64,000 nt of DNA from SLDF01 sp964537925 (GTDB lineage: Bacteria; Bacteroidota; Bacteroidia; Chitinophagales; Saprospiraceae), in NCBI GenBank assembly GCA_964537925.1, contig CAZICV010000003.1, forward strand, positions 1-64,000, given 5' to 3'. Shown in pieces: positions 24,210-34,782 of the stretch (position 1 is its first letter; each line of letters opens with the position of its first letter). Made by a program: the position numbers and the translations under genes. Below the pieces are notes generated by a model. It was given only the letters and a program-made list of their open reading frames with translations, searched no databases and was not told the DNA's origin.

Positions 24210-25088
24210 TCAAAGCGCTTCCGTAGGGATCTGGCGGTCAATGCGTGCCACGAAACCCCGCAGCACCTTACCGGTACCTCCTACTTCCGTGAAATGACAA
24301 ACCCCTGCAGCGATCATATTTTTCATCGTTTGTGTCCATCTTACCGGGGCGGTGAGCTGTGAGATCAGGTTGCGTCTTATGTCGTCCGGATCCGTATATG
24401 GCTGCGCATCTACATTCTGATACACAGGACACCGGGGCGGGTGCAACCCGGCTGCAGCTATACCGGCAGCCAGCTCTTCACGGGCCGGCTCCATCAACGG
24501 TGAGTGAAAAGCGCCTCCTACCGCCAGGATCACAGCATTGCGTGCGCCTGCTTCTTTAAGCAGCTCTACGGCCCGCTCCACACCACTCACGGTACCCGAG
24601 ATCACGAGCTGCCCGGGACAGTTGTAATTGGCCGGGACAACAATATCATCGATCCCGGCACATACCGACTCCACCACTTCGTCTTCCAGGCCGAGGATCG
24701 CCGCCATTGTCGATGGTCTCAGTTCACAGGCGCGTTGCATGGCTTCCGCCCTGGTGCTGACAAGGCGAAGCCCCTCCTCGAAGCTCAATGCGCCAGCAGC
24801 CACCAGCGCTGAAAACTCGCCCAGTGAATGACCTGCGACCACGTCCGGTTGAAACCCACCGCCATGCACACGGGCTTTGATGATAGAATGCAGGAAGACA
24901 GACGGTTGCGTGACGCGTGTAGCCTTGAGCTCCTCTTCCGTACCGTCAATCATCAGCGATGTAATATCAAAACCCAGTATCTCGTTGGCCTGGGCAAACA
25001 TCTCTCGGGCAAGGTCGGATTGCTCATACAGTTCTTTACCCATACCTACAAACTGGGACGCCTGTCCCGGGAATACATATGCTCTCAT
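24210..25088 (-). CDS. fabD: Malonyl-CoA:ACP transacylase
   Basis: It loads malonyl groups onto acyl carrier protein for fatty-acid synthesis. The 292-residue protein starts MRAYVFPGQASQFVGMG (ATG at 25086-25088); a longer frame open to 25286 overlaps folE and adds non-family residues. The nucleophile is Ser88 in GHSLGEFSAL, Gln9 is in PGQASQ, and a His lies in GGAFHSPLM. The length is close to the usual 310. It is 11 bases downstream of folE on the same strand. Confidence 0.95.
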   Translation of the reverse strand: MRAYVFPGQASQFVGMGKELYEQSDLAREMFAQANEILGFDITSLMIDGTEEELKATRVTQPSVFLHSIIKARVHGGGFQPDVVAGHSLGEFSALVAAGALSFEEGLRLVSTRAEAMQRACELRPSTMAAILGLEDEVVESVCAGIDDIVVPANYNCPGQLVISGTVSGVERAVELLKEAGARNAVILAVGGAFHSPLMEPAREELAAGIAAAGLHPPRCPVYQNVDAQPYTDPDDIRRNLISQLTAPVRWTQTMKNMIAAGVCHFTEVGGTGKVLRGFVARIDRQIPTEAL

Positions 25089-25099
25089 TTTTTCGGAAT

Positions 25100-25696
25100 T
25101 CAGTGTAGTTTCGCGGAAATCAGGTTCAGAAATTCGGCACGTGTCTCCGCACTCTGGAATTGCCCGGTAAAGGCGGAAGTAGTCGTCACGGAGTTTTGCT
25201 TTTGTACACCGCGCATCATCATGCACATATGTGCAGCTTCGATCACCACACCGACTCCGTGCGGCTTCAATGTATCCTGTATACAATTGAGGATCTCATG
25301 GGTGAGCCGCTCCTGTACCTGCAGCCTGCGGGCAAATGCGTCGACCACTCTGGGAATCTTGCTGAGCCCCACGATACAGCCGCTCGGGATATAGGCGACA
25401 TGAGCCTTGCCGAAGAAAGGCAGCAGGTGGTGTTCACAGAGTGAGTATATCTCTATATCCTTGACCAGGACCATTTCACTGTAGTCTTCGTGGAACATGG
25501 CCGAGCGCAGGATATCGGCGGGCTCCTCACCATAACCTTTTGTGAGGAACTGGATGGCTTTGGAAGCCCGTTGCGGAGTCTTAAGCAACCCCTCGCGACC
25601 GGTATCCTCACCTATCTCCTGCAGGACATGCAGATAGCTGCCGGCAATGGATTCGGTCTTTTCTTCGGCAAATCCCAGTTCAAGCGGGTCTTCCAT
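25100..25696 (-). CDS. folE: GTP cyclohydrolase I
   Basis: It converts GTP to 7,8-dihydroneopterin triphosphate for folate and pterin/queuosine-type pathways. The 198-residue protein has the family's zinc ligands in SLCEHHLLPF and HMCMMMRG, and conserved GLSKIPRVVDAFARRLQVQERLT (split here by function: substrate binding, then dimer contacts). It sits 18 bases after the queD-like gene, which uses the same product as substrate. Confidence 0.96.
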   Translation of the reverse strand: MEDPLELGFAEEKTESIAGSYLHVLQEIGEDTGREGLLKTPQRASKAIQFLTKGYGEEPADILRSAMFHEDYSEMVLVKDIEIYSLCEHHLLPFFGKAHVAYIPSGCIVGLSKIPRVVDAFARRLQVQERLTHEILNCIQDTLKPHGVGVVIEAAHMCMMMRGVQKQNSVTTTSAFTGQFQSAETRAEFLNLISAKLH

Positions 25697-25714
25697 AACA
25701 AGTACAAAGTTTCG

Positions 25715-26125
25715 TTAAGCGCCGTAATACTCGGCATAGATACTGTCTGTCTCATACAACAGGATCCGGTGCAAACGGCAACCATCCAGCTTATCTGCCA
25801 GCCTGTTCCATATGATCACCACAAGGTTCTCCGTAGTAGGCATCATTCCTTGCGGGATAAAAGAAACATCCAGGTTGAGATTTGAATGATCGAGATGATC
25901 CAGTACCTCCGTACGAATGATACTGCTCAGCTTCTTCACATCCATGATAAACCCGGTCACCGGGTCGGGTTCTCCTGCAACAGTCACGTGCAGTGTATAG
26001 TTGTGCCCATGCCAGTTCTTGTTCGAGCACTTGCCGAATATCTCTATGTTCTTCTGCTCAGACCAGCTCTCTACCCAGAGCTTGTGGGCTGCGTTGAACT
26101 TCTCTATCCTGGTGATATATACCAT
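25715..26125 (-). CDS. 6-carboxy-/6-pyruvoyl-tetrahydropterin synthase family
   Basis: The 136-residue protein starts at MVYITRIEKFNAAHKLW; a start 13 codons earlier is less like the family. Zinc ligands are His in FNAAHKL and the two His in WHGHNYTL, and the Cys of GKCSNKNWHG aligns with the catalytic Cys. It acts on dihydroneopterin triphosphate, the FolE product, in queuosine (QueD) or biopterin synthesis. No other queuosine gene is in the window, so the two roles cannot be separated. A -7 box is at 26152-26159. Confidence 0.9.
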   Translation of the reverse strand: MVYITRIEKFNAAHKLWVESWSEQKNIEIFGKCSNKNWHGHNYTLHVTVAGEPDPVTGFIMDVKKLSSIIRTEVLDHLDHSNLNLDVSFIPQGMMPTTENLVVIIWNRLADKLDGCRLHRILLYETDSIYAEYYGA

Positions 26126-26151
26126 AATTGGCCTCCGGCTGAAAACAAGCG

Positions 26152-26159
26152 CAAAATTA
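26152..26159 (-). promoter_or_regulatory. -7 box for the queD-folE-fabD run
   Basis: The minus-strand sequence TAATTTTG matches TAnnTTTG, 26 bases before the ATG at 26125. No convincing -33 element was found. Confidence 0.4.
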
Positions 26160-26229
26160 CGCAATAAAATCGGTTGTTACGGAGCCGAACACCCTAAGAA
26201 AAGCAGACCGCCCAAGAGACGGTGCCAGA

Positions 26230-27864
26230 CTAGAAATGCAATGGCATCATGATCCAGGCCCCGGAGTTGATCTCCCTGCGCGCTCTCGTCAATACATCGT
26301 CCGCACGTACACAGGTAGTGCGTATACCTATACGGGTAAGGCCATTCGGACCATCCCCCTTATAAAGCTCATATCCTTCGGAGCGAAGCTGTGCAGCCAT
26401 CCGGTCGGCATTGGCCCTGAGTCCAAACGAACCCACTATAACGAAACACTCGTCGGCATCGTCCGCATCTGCCTCTGCACCGAATGCCGGTTGCGGCTCC
26501 TTATACATGCTGACAGGCTCGGCTATGCGCCTGTCACCTGATCCCGCACCCGGATCAACTGCCCCTGCCAGGGCTTCCTGACTATCCTGTACGACCTGTT
26601 CTTTGTTGTACTGCTCCTCCGCCGGAGACATGGCGACTGTTGCCACAGCAGCACCAGGCCTGTCTGAGACGGTAAAATCAAGACCACTTACCGGCTGATC
26701 TTCAACACGCACCAGCATCCTGCCATCCAGTTGTCCCTCCGCAAAATACAGCCCTCCATGCAGGCTGCCGGACACCGGCGGTATCCCGCCGATCTGAGTC
26801 TCCGTACTGCTCATCTGCAGGAGGTAGGATGCATTGCCCGTAACACCCGTAAACCGGTAACGCAGGTCTGTATCCGGTCGTCGGACCGCAACTACACGGT
26901 TTGTCACCGGATCGATCAGGTGTATATACAGGCCGGCCAGTATATCTGCCTGATCAGCCAGATCCGGCGCGGCCAGTGTTCCTTCTATATAAGTATCGTT
27001 GGCAAAAGAAACCCCTACTATGAAACCATCACCCGGATGCGTATTGCGCATCAACGGCCACTTGCCTTTGTAAGCATCTTCCCGGCTGTCACGCTTCATA
27101 TATACTTTGAAGCGGATCTGCGTCAGATCGCGGCCCTTCACCTGTACACTTCCGCAGACGGCTCCTGCCCCGCAATTGGGGCCCATTTTCTTCGAGCCGT
27201 TGGAGATATAATGCGGCTGTACTTCGAAGTAATCCGTACCTGACAGAGGTTCGAGCCGCTGACCCGGCGACACGAGCTCCAGCTCGACTGAGAACCCGCG
27301 ATATATCTCCACCTCGGTAAACATAGCCCCCAAGCCCACAAAATGCAGCATAGGGTCTGATACCGCGCGGTTGAACGAAAGCGTCATATCCCCGTAGTAC
27401 ACTTTGTCTCCTGCCGCAGGCTGCCGCTTGCCGGCAAACTGTTTGACCGATGCATAGACCCGAAAGCCATAGTTGGTCATCATGTTGAGCGCCTCTCCCT
27501 CACTCTCGGTCTTCGTATACAACCTGCTGACCGCTTTGGCCAGGGATTTCATCTCCTGGTATACCGGCTCTGAAGCCGGCCACTTGAACATATCCCTCGT
27601 GGATGCACCGAAAGTGAGCAACTGGGATACACCCTTCGACTTGTGCTGCATATCCGACAGCGCGATGTGCACCGTAGTCCGCAGGTCAGGGGCAATGTAC
27701 CTGTTGCCCTCTTCCATCCTCTTAAGCAGGAGGACCGAACCTACTTCCGTCACGGGGCCTACCGGCACGTCTCCTTCATAACTGCCGGCAGTCATTTCGA
27801 GCTGGCCGTGAAGCAAAGCAGACAAAAAGAGCATGCAACAGAGAGAGAATACCAGCTTTTTCAT
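26230..27864 (-). CDS. Exported protein with C-terminal SPOR domain
   Basis: A 544-residue protein with a signal peptide (MKKLVFSLCCMLFLSALLHGQ). The start at 27864 is set by this signal. The middle (about 90-330) is beta-rich and recalls the SdrD/GEVED-like secreted domains, with LHFVGLGAMF and GDGFIVGVSF. It has a Pro/Glu/Ala-rich linker near 445-475. The last 75 residues (CFVIVGSFGLRANADRM to the end) look like a SPOR peptidoglycan-binding domain. It should be periplasmic or anchored to denuded peptidoglycan. It is downstream of the giant HYR gene on the same strand but separated from it by a strong terminator. Confidence 0.75.
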   Translation of the reverse strand: MKKLVFSLCCMLFLSALLHGQLEMTAGSYEGDVPVGPVTEVGSVLLLKRMEEGNRYIAPDLRTTVHIALSDMQHKSKGVSQLLTFGASTRDMFKWPASEPVYQEMKSLAKAVSRLYTKTESEGEALNMMTNYGFRVYASVKQFAGKRQPAAGDKVYYGDMTLSFNRAVSDPMLHFVGLGAMFTEVEIYRGFSVELELVSPGQRLEPLSGTDYFEVQPHYISNGSKKMGPNCGAGAVCGSVQVKGRDLTQIRFKVYMKRDSREDAYKGKWPLMRNTHPGDGFIVGVSFANDTYIEGTLAAPDLADQADILAGLYIHLIDPVTNRVVAVRRPDTDLRYRFTGVTGNASYLLQMSSTETQIGGIPPVSGSLHGGLYFAEGQLDGRMLVRVEDQPVSGLDFTVSDRPGAAVATVAMSPAEEQYNKEQVVQDSQEALAGAVDPGAGSGDRRIAEPVSMYKEPQPAFGAEADADDADECFVIVGSFGLRANADRMAAQLRSEGYELYKGDGPNGLTRIGIRTTCVRADDVLTRARREINSGAWIMMPLHF

Positions 27865-28053
27865 AACAATTGCTTTTATATCACAGACCCGGTCGCCAAT
27901 CGGCCTGTGAAACGCCAGGACGACTCCGATCAAAACAATCCACCCGGATCAAACTCTAAGATACTACTTTTCATATATATGACATTGTTTAATACGATGG
28001 AAATCCCCTGCAAGACTTCTCCTGCCACATACGCCATCGACATCCTCATCCTC

Positions 28054-28088
28054 AAAAAAAAAGACAGCCCCGTAATGACGAGGCTGTC
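28054..28088 (-). terminator. Terminator of the giant surface-protein gene
   Basis: The stem GACAGCC (28063-28069) with GGCTGTC (28082-28088) is followed on the minus strand by nine Ts (28062 down to 28054). It lies 45 bases after the stop at 28133. Confidence 0.85.
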
Positions 28089-28132
28089 TAGCTGAAATCT
28101 TAACCCTGGGCGATAAAGCCCTGCAATTATGG

Positions 28133-31100
28133 TTAGTGTTGCACTATGATCTTCTGCGTAGCCAGTATTTTGCCTTCAGCTTCAAAGCTCAGTATGTACA
28201 TTCCACTGGTCCAGTCATCTACATGTATGATGAACTCGTCGTTGTGACCGTAGGACATAGCTTCGACGGCTATCGGCTGGCCGAGGGCATTGAACACGCG
28301 AAGCAAGCCGATGCCCTGTTTGTCGCTGGTGAGCCTGATATTGGTCTCATAGTTGCTGACCGTCGGGTAAGCGAGCATAGAGAACTGCTCCGGCAACCCT
28401 TCGAAAGGCAGTTCCTCCGCCTCTTCGCCGCGGCTACCGGTAGCGAAGTAATCGATATAACCGAATGTACCGGTAGACAGGAGCACATCGCTTCTGCCGA
28501 TCGTGTACAGACCCAGGTAGTAACACTGATCCATCGCGATAGACTGGTTGAATGTCAGTATCCAGGATGCGTTGGTAGAAGGATCACCCGGTGCGTCCAG
28601 CGCCACATAACCGCGGAAGCTGTTGCCGACGCGTTTGATCCTGATCCACTTCGCATTCGGACGGGATACGACTACTTCCTGCTGATTGGCGTTGGGCGTC
28701 AACCTGTTCTGCTGGTACACCGATGTACCGGACAACGGAGTCAGGATAGAAGCCTTGCGGCTGCCCGGCTCCAGGGTCTCACGCATCATAGCTCCGGCCT
28801 TGCCGCCATTGTTGACCGAGTTGACCCGTGTCAGGATCTCAGCGTCACCGCACATACAATAGTACAGGAAGTGGCCTTTGTCCGACTGTGTAGTCGGCGT
28901 ATTGGTGCCTGAGCCGATGACAGTAGCCGTGCTGAGCGCTTCGTTGTAGAAAGCACTACCAGGTACACTGCCGCCGAGATCAGTACTCAACCAGCCGTTG
29001 ACCTTCAACTCGAAACTGCAGGTACTGACCAGCCCTGAACTGTCGGTCACAACAAAACTCACCGTATAGTCGCCGACACCCAGGTTAGACCCCGGCAGCG
29101 GCGTCTGCGTAAAGCTCTCGATTCCACAGTTGTCATATACACCCATCTCGCCCCTGTAGTCCGGCAGGATCGTGCCGCACTGAAGCAAAACATCCGCATC
29201 TACGGTAACGTCTGACGGACAGTAACTGATCACCGGAGGCATATCGTCTATTATAGTCACTTCAGTCGTACAGGAAGCAGTATTGCCGCATTCGTCAGAG
29301 ACACTTACAGTCACTGTAGTAGTCGTATTGGCGTCGCTGCAGTCAAAACTGGTCTGGCTGATACCATCCACGATGATCGGCCCGCAGTTGTCTGAAGATG
29401 CACTCTGGTCAAATACATCGTCCGCAGTAACCGTAACCACTCCGCTGGAGTCAAGAGACAATGTCGCGTCGGTACAGACCACTACCGGCGGAGTAAAGTC
29501 TCCCGCCGTGATCACCTGCGTATAAGTGCTGGCATTGCCACAGTCATCCGTGAAAGACCACACCCTTGTGATAATAAAGGCGCCGGCGCACAGACCTGGT
29601 ACGGAAGTAGAATCTGTCAGTGTCATCGTCACAGGCGACGAACAATTGTCCGTAGCTGTGGGATGAAGGGCCAGCGCATCTTCGAGCGCCTCCTCGTCAT
29701 TGCACTCTATGACAACATCCAGCTCACCGGGCGCCTGGGCGATTGTCGGAGCTGTCGTATCCACTACTGTGACCGTCTGCGTACAGGACGCCTCGTTGCC
29801 GAGTATATCCACAGCCAGGAAGGTCCTGGCGACGGTGTATTCATCAGGGCAGCTGCCTGGCGTCGTTGCATCGCTATAGGTAAAGGAAGCAGTACAGTTG
29901 TCCGTCACGATCGCGACACCCGTATAGGATGTATCTGTCGGATTGCCTCCGTTTTCAGAGCATTCCACCGTGATGTTAACAGGACATGATATCTCCGGCA
30001 TGATATTGTCCTCTACTACCACCGAAGCCGTACAACTCGCCGAGTTGCCTCCACAATCAGTGATGTACAGGATGACTGTATTGTTGCCTATATCGCTGCA
30101 GTCAAAGTCGGTTTGATTCACCGAATAGCTAAAATCAGCCGGATCAGTGACACACTGATCGGTGACCGAACCCGTCACATCCAGAGCAGCGATCGTCGCC
30201 TCTCCGTCTTCGTCCAGCGCAACAGTCACATTCTGACAAGTGATCACCGGCGCCACATCATCCGTGAAAGTAACCACAACGGTGCATGCCGAGCTGTTGC
30301 CGGATTGGTCCGTAGCCGTATATGTAACATCATAAACCGCCTGACCGGGGGTACCCTGGCAGATGCTGTCGACAAGCGCTATGCCAAGTGATATCGACGG
30401 GCTGCCATCACAGTTGTCCGTGACACCCGGGTACGGAATATCATTAGTAATATAATCTTCGAAATCACAGGTTCCTATGACGCTTACATTATAAGCGGCA
30501 GTTGCATTGCACGTGAGCACAGGAGACAATGTGTCCAGTACCGTCACATCTACCATGCAGGAGGCAGGATTGCCACAGGAATCTGTCAGGGCGACCGACG
30601 CCGTAGAAGCCGTACCCAGATCGCTGCAATCGTAGCTGTAAGACGCTGGCCCGGTCATGATATAGCCGGTAGAGCAATTGTCTGTAAAGCTGGTGATGAG
30701 ATCAGCCGACTGGATCGTAGCTTCTCCATCTTCATCCAGGTATACGTTTACGGAGGAAACACAGGTGAGATCCGGCGATGTGGTATCCTGTACCGTGATA
30801 GTCTGCACGTAAACAGCGCTTACATTGCCACAGTCATCTGTAAAGTTCCACTGTCTCGTACGAACATAAGAAGACGGGCAGGTGGCGGAAGTCTCATCGC
30901 TGGTGAGCTGGATAGAAGGCGATGCGTCGCAGTTATCCGTAGCCTGAGGCTGTGCAGCCAGGGCCGCAGCCAGGCCCGCCGTATCGTCACAATCCACGGA
31001 AGCATCAAGTGCTCCTGGAGCTGTGGTGATCACGGGTGCCGTTGTATCTGATACCGATACCTGTTGCATACAGCTACTGCTGTTGCCTGCCATATCATCG

Positions 31101-34100
31101 ACAGCATAAATCCTCGTATAAAGCAGGTTGCAACCTGACCCCGATTCTACCTCGCTGACCAGCCTGAAACTGGCCGTATCGAGCTGACAGTTGTCACTGG
31201 CCGAACCACCGGCGACCAGGAATGCCTCCAGGTCTGCGTACGGCGGCACCTCATCTATGGAACATTGGGTGCTGATCGCTCCCGGGCAAGAGATAGCCGG
31301 CGCCTGAGTGTCAGCTACGTCTATTGTAACAGAACAACTCGCGGTTTGCCCGCCTACGTCCGTGATAGTAAATACAACAATAGTAGTTCCCAGCGGCAGT
31401 GAAGCCCCAGCCAGTGTGGCAGTACCGTTGAAATCATTGGCTACCGTATACCCCGAACAGTTTTCGTCAATGGCCGGATCGAACTCCGCACCACTGACCG
31501 TATAGGCACACACACCTGTATTGACGCCCCGGTTCTGTGTACCGGCCAGGCAAGTCAGTACAGGAGCCTGGTTGTCTTCCACGACTACCGTGAAAGAGCA
31601 AGTGGCGTCTGCGCCTGTTCCGTTGGAAGCTGTTACTACGACCACATTGCTGCCTATCGGGAAGGCATATGGCGATGTGATCTCATCTGCGCCGAGGTCA
31701 TAGGTCACGGTCGGGAAAGGGCAACCTTCCACCTCTGCCGCAAAGGTATGCGATGCCGTACACAGGTCGGCATCCGTATCCAGCGTGATATCAGCTGGAC
31801 ACAGGGTGATCGCCGGTGGAGACTCGAGTTCCGTGACCGTCGGATTCGCTGCCCCGGCTATATCCGGGTCATCTGTAAGTACCGTCGCGAAATTGCTGCC
31901 TGATACAGTGCCTTGATTCGATATCGCACATACGCCTGCCGGGATATCCGGATTGATCGTCACACGATATTCAATACGGATATTTTTGTCGGCAGGTAAT
32001 GTAAATCCGGTCGGTGCACCTACTGTCACCGTCTCCCCTGCCCTGGAACCTCCGCCGGCAAAGTACCCGTCTGAACCCGGCTCCTCGTAAGCTGCCAGCA
32101 ACTCGACCAGTTCCTGGTTGATCTCAGTAGCAGCCGCTTTTACTTCCTCTCCCACCTGTTCTGCCGCTGCAAATATATCCGGGGCTGTAACTGCGGTAGG
32201 ATGTGCCGGTTGATTGCATACAGTGCCAAACGTAATTGTACCTCCTGCCGTGACGCTCTGGCTGATCGTACCCGGGACCGGCATATTGCCGTTGTTACCC
32301 CATATCATCGAGGCGCTGGTACCTGTACCCTGCAGATTGACTGTTGCCGAGGCATTGGCAACCCGCACTCTCCATTGAGCAAGTCCTACACCATTGATCG
32401 TATTCCCGATTACATACGTGCAGAGATAAGATGCATCGTCGGCCCGGCTTTCGATACCATAAAAGGAGTCGCCGGCGAGCGTAATGATGTTGTTTTGAAC
32501 CCTGGCGTGCATCGTACTGTTCTCGCGGGAGATCGTACGGATACCATAGCCAGCTACATCGAGCGCACTGATGACATTGCTCACCGCCTCGACTGTGGCA
32601 ATGGATGTACCCTGGACATTGAAATATATACCGTCTCCAAAACAGGTCGGACAGTCGCCCGGACCAGTCATGGTGTTATTGTTGACGCGCGCCCTCATCG
32701 TGGATGATCCGCGGACTTCCACCGTTACGGCATTGTCGTTGATCATATTGATCGTATTGCGGTTGGCATTGGCGTCCATCGATCCTGTACCCTCGAGAAT
32801 AAATGCAATACCGCTACCGATGCCGCCCTGCCTGTCAAACTCGCAGTCCGTCACATTGGCCACGACGTGGCCTGAACCGGTATTCTGGATACGTACACCC
32901 TGGGTCTTGATCCTGGTAAAATCGCAATCATCTACATTGACCGTAGAGGTAACACTGTTACCAAATTCGACCCAGAGTCCCCGCTCTCCGCTGGTTGAGA
33001 CCTGGGTCTCCGTAAACTGGCAGTTGGTCACAGTAAGGGTCAGGGCGGCAGCGCCCGCGCCATTGAATATCTCTACTATTTCCTCATGGGATTGTGTAAA
33101 CGATGAATTGGTGATCGAACAGGTACCGGTGAGGTTACGGATCTTCATGGCGCCCTCTTCCTGCTGGTTACCATTATTGGAGAATGAGCAATTGCTCATC
33201 GTCATGTTGGTTATGTTCAATCCGTTGAGTCCCTGCTCTTCACTGCCGTTGACGACAAGTCCGTTCAGTATCAGCCCCGAGATATCCCGCAGGTAGAGTG
33301 AACCGTGGCAGGCCAATGTAGTAAGATAGTCACATACTCCCGAGCCTCCGGCGTCAGCCGTATTGGCGTTGGTGAAGTTCATACTCCGCAGTTCGATATT
33401 GGTAGCTGTAATGATCTCTGCACCACGCTGGGTGATCGTTGAGATCGTACCACCTGTACCGGAAGTACCGGTGCCCAGCACTCTGAAGTTACCTGTAGTC
33501 GTATTGATAACAAGACCCTTGGTCGCATTGCTGGCATCGATCCTGGTCAGTTCTACGTCCAATACCCCCGTCGTGAGACTGATCGCTGTTCCGCCACTGT
33601 TGCCTACCGACATATCTCTTATCTGCAATGTTCCGAAAGAACTTCCCAGAAGCCCCGTACCGCTTGAAGCGGATATATTGAAGCCATGCAGTCTGTTGTT
33701 CTGGGCGAGCGTCACTGTTGTCCCCGCATTGGCAAGGACAGGTCTTGTACCGGCAGTAGAAGGCAAAGCGGCACTGTATACAGGCGGTGATACCCCCCTG
33801 ATTGCATTGATAGAACTTGAAGCACCCTGGCCGATGAGTATCTGGCCGTTCTTGAGTGTCAGCGAACCACTGTAGTTGGTAGCTGTCTGGCGATACATGA
33901 AAATCGCATCGCCGATGGCTCCGCCGGATGCACCGGAATTGAAGTTGGCAATTGAGTTGAAGGGGCTGCCGAGACGGCCGTCACCGTTGGTTCCCTGGTT
34001 ATTGTCTATGAACCAGATAGGGTTGGACACGACCAGGCTCACCGTACCTGTATCGGTCAGCATCCCGTTTCCCACCACATAGCCGAAACTGGTCGTACCT

Positions 34101-34708
34101 GAATAACCCGGAGCCGGGTTGAACGTGAAGCTACCGTCCGCATTGAAAGTAACATTGCCCTGCGTGCCGGCGGTAATGACGGAACTTACTGCCATCAGTC
34201 CCCCACCGGGATTGATATCATTGGCAAGCATGCCCGCACCCGCAGGTACGGAAATACTCACGTTGCCCATTACAGTATAGTTATCATTGACCCCGATAGG
34301 CGACACTTTTACAGAACCCGGCACCAGCGTCGTATTGATATCGATTGTATTCGTATAGATCATGGCTGTAGCCGGATCCGGGCCTGAGTTATTGATATTC
34401 ACCCGGTATTCGAGCGTATCTCCGGGTGAAGGGCCGGGTATCCCGATATCCCCTATAAGTACATCTGTCATCGAGGCAGATACAGAAGGAGCCATCATTG
34501 TCTGTCGATGGCTCCTTCCTTTGGGGCGCTGCTTTTTCTTTTTCTTCTTGTCGCCAGGATTGGTTGGCCCCGTTTTTTCATCGGGTCCCGCCTCGGCTGT
34601 CGCCGGCGCGCCTGCAGACACAAAAACGGTCGATAGGTTACCGGCGGCAAACAGCCAGCAACACAGTACGACCGCAACGCAGCAGGCGATTCGTAAACAT
34701 GTCTTCAT
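28133..34708 (-). CDS. Giant T9SS-exported surface protein: beta-helix plus HYR repeats
   Basis: The 2,191-residue protein has, in order: a signal peptide (1-35); a lysine-rich linker (50-70); a DUF11-like stretch (80-135); a cadherin/VCBS-like Ig domain (140-228, GSFTFNPAPGYSGTTSFGY); a right-handed parallel beta-helix (about 230-870) of N/T/S-rich turns; a linker; then eleven HYR-like units (about 960-1900), each beginning like APVITCQNVTV and ending with a TDxxGNxxxC-type strand. A DUF1349/concanavalin-like domain follows (about 1905-2095, GAMMRETLEPGS and WIRIKRVGNSF), then a type IX secretion C-terminal domain (about 2105-2191, ending MYILSFEAEGKILATQKIIV). It is probably displayed on the cell surface as an adhesin or glycan-binding protein. 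It is divergent from the tail-collar operon. Confidence 0.9.
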   Translation of the reverse strand: MKTCLRIACCVAVVLCCWLFAAGNLSTVFVSAGAPATAEAGPDEKTGPTNPGDKKKKKKQRPKGRSHRQTMMAPSVSASMTDVLIGDIGIPGPSPGDTLEYRVNINNSGPDPATAMIYTNTIDINTTLVPGSVKVSPIGVNDNYTVMGNVSISVPAGAGMLANDINPGGGLMAVSSVITAGTQGNVTFNADGSFTFNPAPGYSGTTSFGYVVGNGMLTDTGTVSLVVSNPIWFIDNNQGTNGDGRLGSPFNSIANFNSGASGGAIGDAIFMYRQTATNYSGSLTLKNGQILIGQGASSSINAIRGVSPPVYSAALPSTAGTRPVLANAGTTVTLAQNNRLHGFNISASSGTGLLGSSFGTLQIRDMSVGNSGGTAISLTTGVLDVELTRIDASNATKGLVINTTTGNFRVLGTGTSGTGGTISTITQRGAEIITATNIELRSMNFTNANTADAGGSGVCDYLTTLACHGSLYLRDISGLILNGLVVNGSEEQGLNGLNITNMTMSNCSFSNNGNQQEEGAMKIRNLTGTCSITNSSFTQSHEEIVEIFNGAGAAALTLTVTNCQFTETQVSTSGERGLWVEFGNSVTSTVNVDDCDFTRIKTQGVRIQNTGSGHVVANVTDCEFDRQGGIGSGIAFILEGTGSMDANANRNTINMINDNAVTVEVRGSSTMRARVNNNTMTGPGDCPTCFGDGIYFNVQGTSIATVEAVSNVISALDVAGYGIRTISRENSTMHARVQNNIITLAGDSFYGIESRADDASYLCTYVIGNTINGVGLAQWRVRVANASATVNLQGTGTSASMIWGNNGNMPVPGTISQSVTAGGTITFGTVCNQPAHPTAVTAPDIFAAAEQVGEEVKAAATEINQELVELLAAYEEPGSDGYFAGGGSRAGETVTVGAPTGFTLPADKNIRIEYRVTINPDIPAGVCAISNQGTVSGSNFATVLTDDPDIAGAANPTVTELESPPAITLCPADITLDTDADLCTASHTFAAEVEGCPFPTVTYDLGADEITSPYAFPIGSNVVVVTASNGTGADATCSFTVVVEDNQAPVLTCLAGTQNRGVNTGVCAYTVSGAEFDPAIDENCSGYTVANDFNGTATLAGASLPLGTTIVVFTITDVGGQTASCSVTIDVADTQAPAISCPGAISTQCSIDEVPPYADLEAFLVAGGSASDNCQLDTASFRLVSEVESGSGCNLLYTRIYAVDDMAGNSSSCMQQVSVSDTTAPVITTAPGALDASVDCDDTAGLAAALAAQPQATDNCDASPSIQLTSDETSATCPSSYVRTRQWNFTDDCGNVSAVYVQTITVQDTTSPDLTCVSSVNVYLDEDGEATIQSADLITSFTDNCSTGYIMTGPASYSYDCSDLGTASTASVALTDSCGNPASCMVDVTVLDTLSPVLTCNATAAYNVSVIGTCDFEDYITNDIPYPGVTDNCDGSPSISLGIALVDSICQGTPGQAVYDVTYTATDQSGNSSACTVVVTFTDDVAPVITCQNVTVALDEDGEATIAALDVTGSVTDQCVTDPADFSYSVNQTDFDCSDIGNNTVILYITDCGGNSASCTASVVVEDNIMPEISCPVNITVECSENGGNPTDTSYTGVAIVTDNCTASFTYSDATTPGSCPDEYTVARTFLAVDILGNEASCTQTVTVVDTTAPTIAQAPGELDVVIECNDEEALEDALALHPTATDNCSSPVTMTLTDSTSVPGLCAGAFIITRVWSFTDDCGNASTYTQVITAGDFTPPVVVCTDATLSLDSSGVVTVTADDVFDQSASSDNCGPIIVDGISQTSFDCSDANTTTTVTVSVSDECGNTASCTTEVTIIDDMPPVISYCPSDVTVDADVLLQCGTILPDYRGEMGVYDNCGIESFTQTPLPGSNLGVGDYTVSFVVTDSSGLVSTCSFELKVNGWLSTDLGGSVPGSAFYNEALSTATVIGSGTNTPTTQSDKGHFLYYCMCGDAEILTRVNSVNNGGKAGAMMRETLEPGSRKASILTPLSGTSVYQQNRLTPNANQQEVVVSRPNAKWIRIKRVGNSFRGYVALDAPGDPSTNASWILTFNQSIAMDQCYYLGLYTIGRSDVLLSTGTFGYIDYFATGSRGEEAEELPFEGLPEQFSMLAYPTVSNYETNIRLTSDKQGIGLLRVFNALGQPIAVEAMSYGHNDEFIIHVDDWTSGMYILSFEAEGKILATQKIIVQH

Positions 34709-34774
34709 AATTGGATTGGTTAAGGTTGCGCAAAAACGAGTTGGTTTTACGATAATACGTTACTTATAACATAG

Positions 34775-34782
34775 CAAATATA
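34775..34782 (-). promoter_or_regulatory. -7 box for the giant surface-protein gene
   Basis: The minus-strand TATATTTG matches TAnnTTTG, 66 bases before the ATG. A TTG lies 16 bases further up, shorter than the usual 19-20 spacing. The rest of the 34709-34991 gap is very AT-rich, with no gene seen. Confidence 0.4.

Noticed and set aside
24210..25286. A longer start for fabD
   Set aside because: The added 66 residues overlap folE in another frame and precede the clear family start MRAYVFPGQ.
28900..31850. Regularly spaced similar segments resembling a CRISPR or DNA repeat array
   Set aside because: They are the protein-level HYR repeats of the giant gene, about 85 residues each with diverged DNA; there are no short identical repeats with spacers.
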